This document shows, piece after piece, positions 58,763-64,000 of a DNA stretch of 64,000 bases. The stretch lies in NCBI GenBank assembly GCA_030280995.1, contig JASXTE010000008.1, positions 27,734,193 through 27,798,192 of the forward strand, written 5' to 3'. Below the pieces are notes generated by a model that was not told the origin of the DNA, made no database searches, and saw nothing but the letters and a program-made list of their open reading frames with translations. The translations under genes were made by a program, and so were the position numbers. Source of the stretch: Hemileia vastatrix. Taxonomy: Eukaryota > Basidiomycota > Pucciniomycetes > Pucciniales > Zaghouaniaceae. Position 1 is the stretch's first letter. Every line of letters starts with the position of its first letter.

Positions 58763-61355
58763 CAACTCTCTCAACTCATTCAGATATTATTCCTCCCCAG
58801 ACTTCAACCCCTAGCCAAGCCCCTCCAAGCTCTCCCTCTGTGGCTGAAGAATCAGCATTGCCTGTACCTGCTACAGCACAAGTTTCTACTCAAGATAAAG
58901 ATAATTCTGGAACAGGCAAGTCTAATTTTTTGTGTAATTTTTACCTCTTGAGTTCTTTTTTTTTACTTTGGTCTCTTCTTGTATCAATTAGACTCTGGAA
59001 AGTTTTCTAAGTCCACAGATATATCTAGCCCTCTCTCCTCTATAAAATATTCTCAAGAATCAGGTGGAGGCTCTGGTGAGTTTTTTGTATCATTATTAGT
59101 TTTATTTTGAGTTAACAAGCTCTACTTCAGATGGTGCTTCAGATCACGCTCACAAAATGGAAGACTTTGAAGAGCACAAGGACAGAATTTTGAAGGATGA
59201 AGTCATTCAAGTCTCAAAGGATGATTTCCTCACATCTGTATCTGAGTTTCAAACATCAGTGGAGAAACTTGCTGGTAAGAAGATTCTTTCAGGCAAAATC
59301 AAGAAAAAGGTTCAGGAGCTTCTACTTGCATGTGAAAAATCCAAAAAAAGTATGTATTCTAGTATTAATTATTTTTCAAATAACTAATTTCTTCAATTTT
59401 AGCTGTTGCTAGTGGAAAACAGCTTCCACCAAATGATCAAACTGTCATCATTGATCTCATGAACGAACCTGAAAGAAGGGCTTCAAAAAGAAAACAGACC
59501 ATTAAAGTTTCCAGCCATCCTGTTCTATCTGACTCAGAGGATGACTCCCAGCCTCACTCAAAGCCACGTTCACTATACAAAAAGGATGCACCCAAGAGGC
59601 AAAGGATATCAGCTAATCTAGATTCTTCACTACCACAAGCCTCAACCTCCGAGATACCTCCTCCCCCAGAGGAAACTTTATCAGCTCCCTGTATCCCCAA
59701 TCCTTCTGTCTCTATTCCTGAACCTGCTAAAAATATTAAAGCTCCATCACTCCCTTCAAAGAAACCTGCTGGTTCTAAAGCAACTGTTACCAAATCTATC
59801 ATCCAATTAACCCATTCTAAACCTCCCACTTCTAAACCTCCCCCTGCTAAATCTCCCACTGCTACATCTCCCCCTGATCCATCTCCCCCTGTTCAATCTC
59901 CTTCTCAGTCCCCCTCAACTCAAACTCCTGTTAATGCTCCAGCTGAACAATCTATCCCTGATGAATCCTCAAGACCCTTATCTGCTTCAACTTCATTGCA
60001 ACTGGCTGGCCCTCCAGAATCTTCTTCAACTCCAAAAGAACAAAGTTCTATCCCTGCTTCCTCTACATCTTTACCTCCCCAACCCACTTCAGCTCCCATT
60101 GCCTCATCTTCAACTGCCGTTCCTTCCACTGCCCCAGCTTCTACATCCAATCCAGATAATGAGGCATCATCATCTACTGCTAAATCAAATTACTGCTTTG
60201 TCTAGGCCCAGCATAGAGAATCTGTGGAAAAAATTTGTTCCACATTTTCAGGTAGAATGGATCGAGATTCCTGGAGGAAAATGGCATTAAATTCTTACAG
60301 TATATTGGAGTATCATCACTCTATCAAGGTTGATTCCTCTAGTGAAACGAATAATTCAACAAACTGTGCATGGCAGCAAGAAAGCTGCTCTATAGGAAAA
60401 TGGCTTCAGCAGGTTTTGACTTTAGATATGTTATTTCATATTTTCATCTGAATTATAATAGCAGTTGTTGAAATTTTTTACAGCACCTTCTTACCTCCTT
60501 CCCTCAGAATCTGAACTATGGTATCAACATGACATCTTCCATACAGGCTTTATCAACAGTAAATTCAAGAATTCAACCTACTCATTTACTGCTCTTCTCC
60601 AGCTAAATGAGCCATCCAAGAGTCAGAAGAATTTTTGGGCTCATCTTATAATGGAAGCAACCAGTTTATCCAGACCCCGATTGAATTCTTCAAGAGAAAC
60701 TTTTCAGACTGGCAGCACTGAAGATAGTGTCCTAGATGCTATCTCATACTTGGAGAGATTGAAGATACAGAAAGATGTCAACAATGAAGAGAAATCAGAT
60801 GCACTGTCAACTAGTAAGAAGGTTTCTATTGGACATCTCACTCTTCTTCATGACTGAATCCTTGTGATGCTTCAATGTTTGACTATGTTGAAGGGATACT
60901 CCAAAAAACCTGACTTTTTGTTGGAAGAAAAAACTGGGGATACTTTGGTTAAATCAAAAACAAACACAGAACTTCAGTCAGAAAAGCAAGATAAAAACTA
61001 TTCTTATCTAGCTTTTTTCTTAGCTGGTGGGGTAAGAGGTTTGTTTTTGTGCAAGGATGATATCAGGAAGGCAAGATATGTTTTTTGTGCTGAGCTAATT
61101 GAGGTCACCAATTGGCTCAAGAAGAGTCACAAAAACAGGGATAGAGTCAAGTGGCCCAGGACACATAAATACATTGTTGATATTATTTTTACCTGTCTGG
61201 GTTCTGACAATGTTTTCAATAAGTTTAATATGAGTATTGAAGACATTTCAATGGCTATTGTTTTAGATTTTTCAGAGCAATGGTCTGTAGATACTAAAAA
61301 CCAGGAATTTCCACGGATTGGAAAGCAGGGAAAAAAAATCAGCCTCCTAGTATAA
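58763..61355 (+). pseudogene. Family A copy A2 (two in-frame stops)
   Basis: Exons about 58763-58915, 58991-59074, 59132-59347, 59403-60412, 60463-61355 join in frame; the first exon and start codon are unresolved, and the first intron seems to use a GC donor. Matches the intact gene at 3853-6285 in order: a helical segment (KDDFLTSVSEFQTSVEKLAG), acidic and basic disordered parts (SDSEDD, KKDAPKRQRIS), a long Pro/Ser/Thr-rich stretch absent from the intact copy (about 59650-60170), then SWRKMALNSYSILEY, SESELWY and GGVRGLFL near 61025. Stops: TAG at 60203-60205 (as from CAG) and TGA at 60855-60857 (as from CGA). Frame is otherwise open. The cluster of short palindromes lies just upstream. 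Confidence 0.75.
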
Positions 61356-61885
61356 GCTTGAAAATACATTGCTTTATTTTTTTAAATAAATATGATCTGA
61401 TTATCTTTTTCATGTTTGCTTGCGTGAATCTAAAATTTTTTCCATCTTAATATATTTTATAAAAAGATCAATTGATGGCTATGAATTACTAATTTACATT
61501 TCCATGGAAGAGTGAAATACATTTTACAAATTAATAATATTGAGTAAAAGTTCATATTTTTGACCAGAAAGAATCAATTGCAATTTTTTTTACCTAATGG
61601 TTATCTTATTATGGATGTTTTAAAATTCTTACTATAAATTTATTTCTTTTTGTCAGATATAATGAATAATGCATATTATAATTATTTTGTTCTAAGAAGG
61701 TTCTATGATATTTCAAAACTTGCCTTATTTCCTAATAACAACCACATTCAACATCTACCTTCAAGAGTATCAAATCTTTTTTTTTACTAAGCCAAGTTAT
61801 CCTCAAAAATGGACATCAGTACAGATGGTAATTATTTTTCATGTTTGTGATCTCAACTCTTGTACTCAAAGGAAAAAAAGTTCCA
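61356..61885. other. Spacer between A2 and B4
   Basis: AT-rich; no gene recognised. Likely contains the B4 promoter. Confidence 0.45.
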
Positions 61886-63710
61886 ATGGTTGATTCTCCA
61901 AGAGATAGTAGAGACAATTCCCCCCAACCCAACTCATCACATGCATCACCAAATAGACAAGAAGAGGAGAGTCCGGCACCCCCACCTTCTTCACCCTTGC
62001 GTGAGAAATCACAAGGACCCAATCCTGAACCTGGAGAGAGTGAAAGAAGTAACCCTTCTGCAGGTAAATAGCTCTACCTTATAACAACATGATATTACAT
62101 GTTTTATACTCAAAATTTCATCAATATTTATTTTTTTCAAATCCATTTTGTGGTGGTTGTAGCAGGTAAGTAAATGGGAAATCCAAAATTTTCATTTGCT
62201 TATTTCAAATGATTTTTATTTAACCAGAAAAAGAAAAAGGGAACATTGAGGATTTTCTTCAAGTTTCATCTGGTGATGATGATGGTAAGTACAAATTCAT
62301 ATATTTATTGTTTCATTTTATCTTTATTAATTGAATTTACAGTGGAATCAGCTTTGGATCCGGAGTCTTATATTCAATGGCATCAGCACAAAGAATCACA
62401 GGCAAAGAAGAGAAAGTCTGAAATTCCTCCAGGAGACAAGTCACTTCTTTAGAGAAAAAGAATCAAATTCCATCTGCATCCTCTCCCTTACGACAATCAG
62501 TCATCATGTTTGCAAGATTTCTTTAGGCTTTGACCCCTCAAAGCAAAAATTTCCGCCGTGCCCTGAACCAGGGCTAGTCAACAAATGGAGAAGCCTGCAC
62601 CAGAAAAGGGAAAAAATGATTCAAGAGATTCAAAATAAGCCCTGTCCTAGCCTGGATTTTTCTCAAAAAACATTATTATCAAATTGGAACTTGATCAGCT
62701 TGTTTCTACCTTCAAAAATCCTACCTTTACACCCACTTCTGACTACCCCCTTCCACCAGGCCAGAGCATTAAAGTTGTTTGGAAACGTCAAGCTGAAGCT
62801 AAATTGGCTCAAACTGGGATCTCTTGCTTCTTGTATGACTGGGGAAAAAGTGATGATGATGATTGGAACTCAACCATCCTCACTCAAATTGTCTCTGGAT
62901 GGATGGCTTTTTATCAGGGCAAAGGTTTCCAAAATTTTCCAATTTCTCAAGCCATTGTCATTAATGAAGCAGTTTTAAGTATTCTTCAGTGATGGATATC
63001 TGGACAGGCCAAAATTTTCAGGGATAAAGCCAAAAAAAAACAATCTGATTTTGATCTTTCCCAAGTGCAGAAGATAAAAAGTGTGAAACACCAGACTGCT
63101 AAAATGAGAAGAGAGGTAAGTGAACTACTTTATCACAGTAGTATATAAATAAACTGATTCTTGACTTATATAGTTGTGTGACCGTCAAATTGAGATTGCT
63201 GCTTCATTCTTGGTTCCTGATAAGGCTGGGCTTTTCAAAGATGCTGAGCTTCATTCAGACACAGAGGTAAGTGCTAGTGGAACTCACACTAAGAGAATAA
63301 TTCCTTGGAAAAGTCCAGCACTTTTCCGATGTTTAGATTCACTCAATGAAGGCTGGGTCAAGAAATCAATGATGAAAGCAAAATCATCAACAGCCAAAGC
63401 TTCTGTGAGGGCCAAGGTCACTCGTCCTCTAAAACAAGTTTTACCACCAACAACTGAGGGAAATCAACCTGAAGCAGGGCCTAGAAATTGTCCCACTAAA
63501 TATGAAATTGATGATAGACCTCTTCCCAATGGTATTTCTAAAGCTAATGTTTATGATGAATATTATAGCAAACTCAGTGTAATAGAAAAATCGTGTGTAG
63601 ATAATAAAAGTGATATTGATTTGAAGGAGTTGGCTGAAGTTATTGAGTATTACTGTTCTGGAAGTGAGATTATGTTAACTCCTAAGCAAATAGAATATCT
63701 GAAAAGATGA
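61886..63710 (+). pseudogene. Family B copy B4 (frameshifts and one stop)
   Basis: Starts MVDSPRDSRDNSPQ with a Pro/Ser-rich tail like that of B1; an in-frame ATG 15 codons upstream is also possible. Small exons follow (ends near 62064, 62228-62283, 62342 on). Family landmarks: LTTISHHVCKISLG, FLYDWGKSDDDDWNS, WISGQAKIFRDKA, the SDTE box with PWKSPALFRCLDSL, and RPLPNGISKANVYDEYYSKL near the end. Frame changes near 62450 and 62680 and a TGA at 62990-62992, at a place where B2 has arginine (LHRWF), break it. The last exon (63174 on) is intact to its stop. Confidence 0.7.
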
Positions 63711-64000
63711 TTTTTTTATTTTAGTGATATTTGAATAATTTTTACTGCATTGGAAATGTGCTATTTAAAATTTTGTTTTTTATTTTTTGAAAAAGATGGA
63801 TATATAGTATATACAAGGGCTAGAGACATTAGTTTGAAGAAATACAAACATGGATATCACCAATATACAATTTATTTTACTATCTCTATCATCCCTCATT
63901 AGGCTCCAATCATTTTCCACTCTCTATTTACAATCATTTTCTCCCCATCTCTTAATTTTTTTATATCTATATTCCACTATATAATCTATGGTGGGTTAAA
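63711..64000. other. End of window, no gene seen
   Basis: AT-rich sequence after the B4 stop; nothing recognised. Confidence 0.4.

Noticed and set aside
59554..60150. Gly/Glu-rich reading frames on the minus strand
   Set aside because: They are complements of the Pro/Ser-rich part of family A copy A2.

Overview
The window looks like nuclear DNA of a basidiomycete fungus, most probably a rust (Pucciniales). Reasons: strongly AT-rich spacers, genes split by many short introns of about 60-80 nt with GTAAGT/GTATGT-type donors, dense transposons, a fungal TET/JBP-like dioxygenase, a Plavaka/Tnp2-type transposase and Ty3 elements with chromodomains. No rRNA, tRNA, CRISPR or bacterial operon structure was seen. 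The species is not identified.

Layout. 1.1-19.6 kb holds a gene cluster: a TET/JBP-like 2OG-Fe(II) dioxygenase (+), an unknown 693-aa protein called here family A (-), a 2-kb array of nested palindromes (7.3-9.3 kb), an unknown protein of family B (B1, -), an apparently intact CACTA/Plavaka-type transposase (-), a second family B gene (B2, +), and an intact SNF2 helicase (-). 19.6-27 kb is gene-poor: tandem repeats, a complete miniature LTR element (21420-22527, 111-bp LTRs, perfect 5-bp target duplication), a 1.1-kb purine tract and a decayed Myb/SANT-like gene. 27-36.1 kb holds two decayed Ty3 chromoviruses lying tail to tail.

36.4-52.2 kb is a second, broken copy of the transposase gene. 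It is split by a 12.3-kb Ty3 element (37262-49567, LTRs about 1.15 kb) whose insertion site can be read to the base. That element carries about 30 copies of a short hairpin motif, in coding and non-coding parts, whose 4-bp stems change in a compensatory way while loop and tail stay constant. 52.9-63.7 kb holds broken copies of the same gene set: B3 (-), SNF2-2 (-), short perfect palindromes, family A copy A2 (+), and B4 (+).

How the parts relate. Transposase, family A, family B and SNF2 helicase all occur at least twice here, and the trio transposase-B-SNF2 keeps its order in both clusters. I read this as a multi-gene cargo or accessory set of a large fungal DNA transposon, with the TET-like gene as a possible further member; this is inference. 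One cluster is intact in sequence (A, B1, transposase, B2 and SNF2-1 all splice to open frames). The other is decayed, largely by single in-frame stops of the TGA/TAG kind expected from cytosine deamination (CGA to TGA, CAG to TAG).
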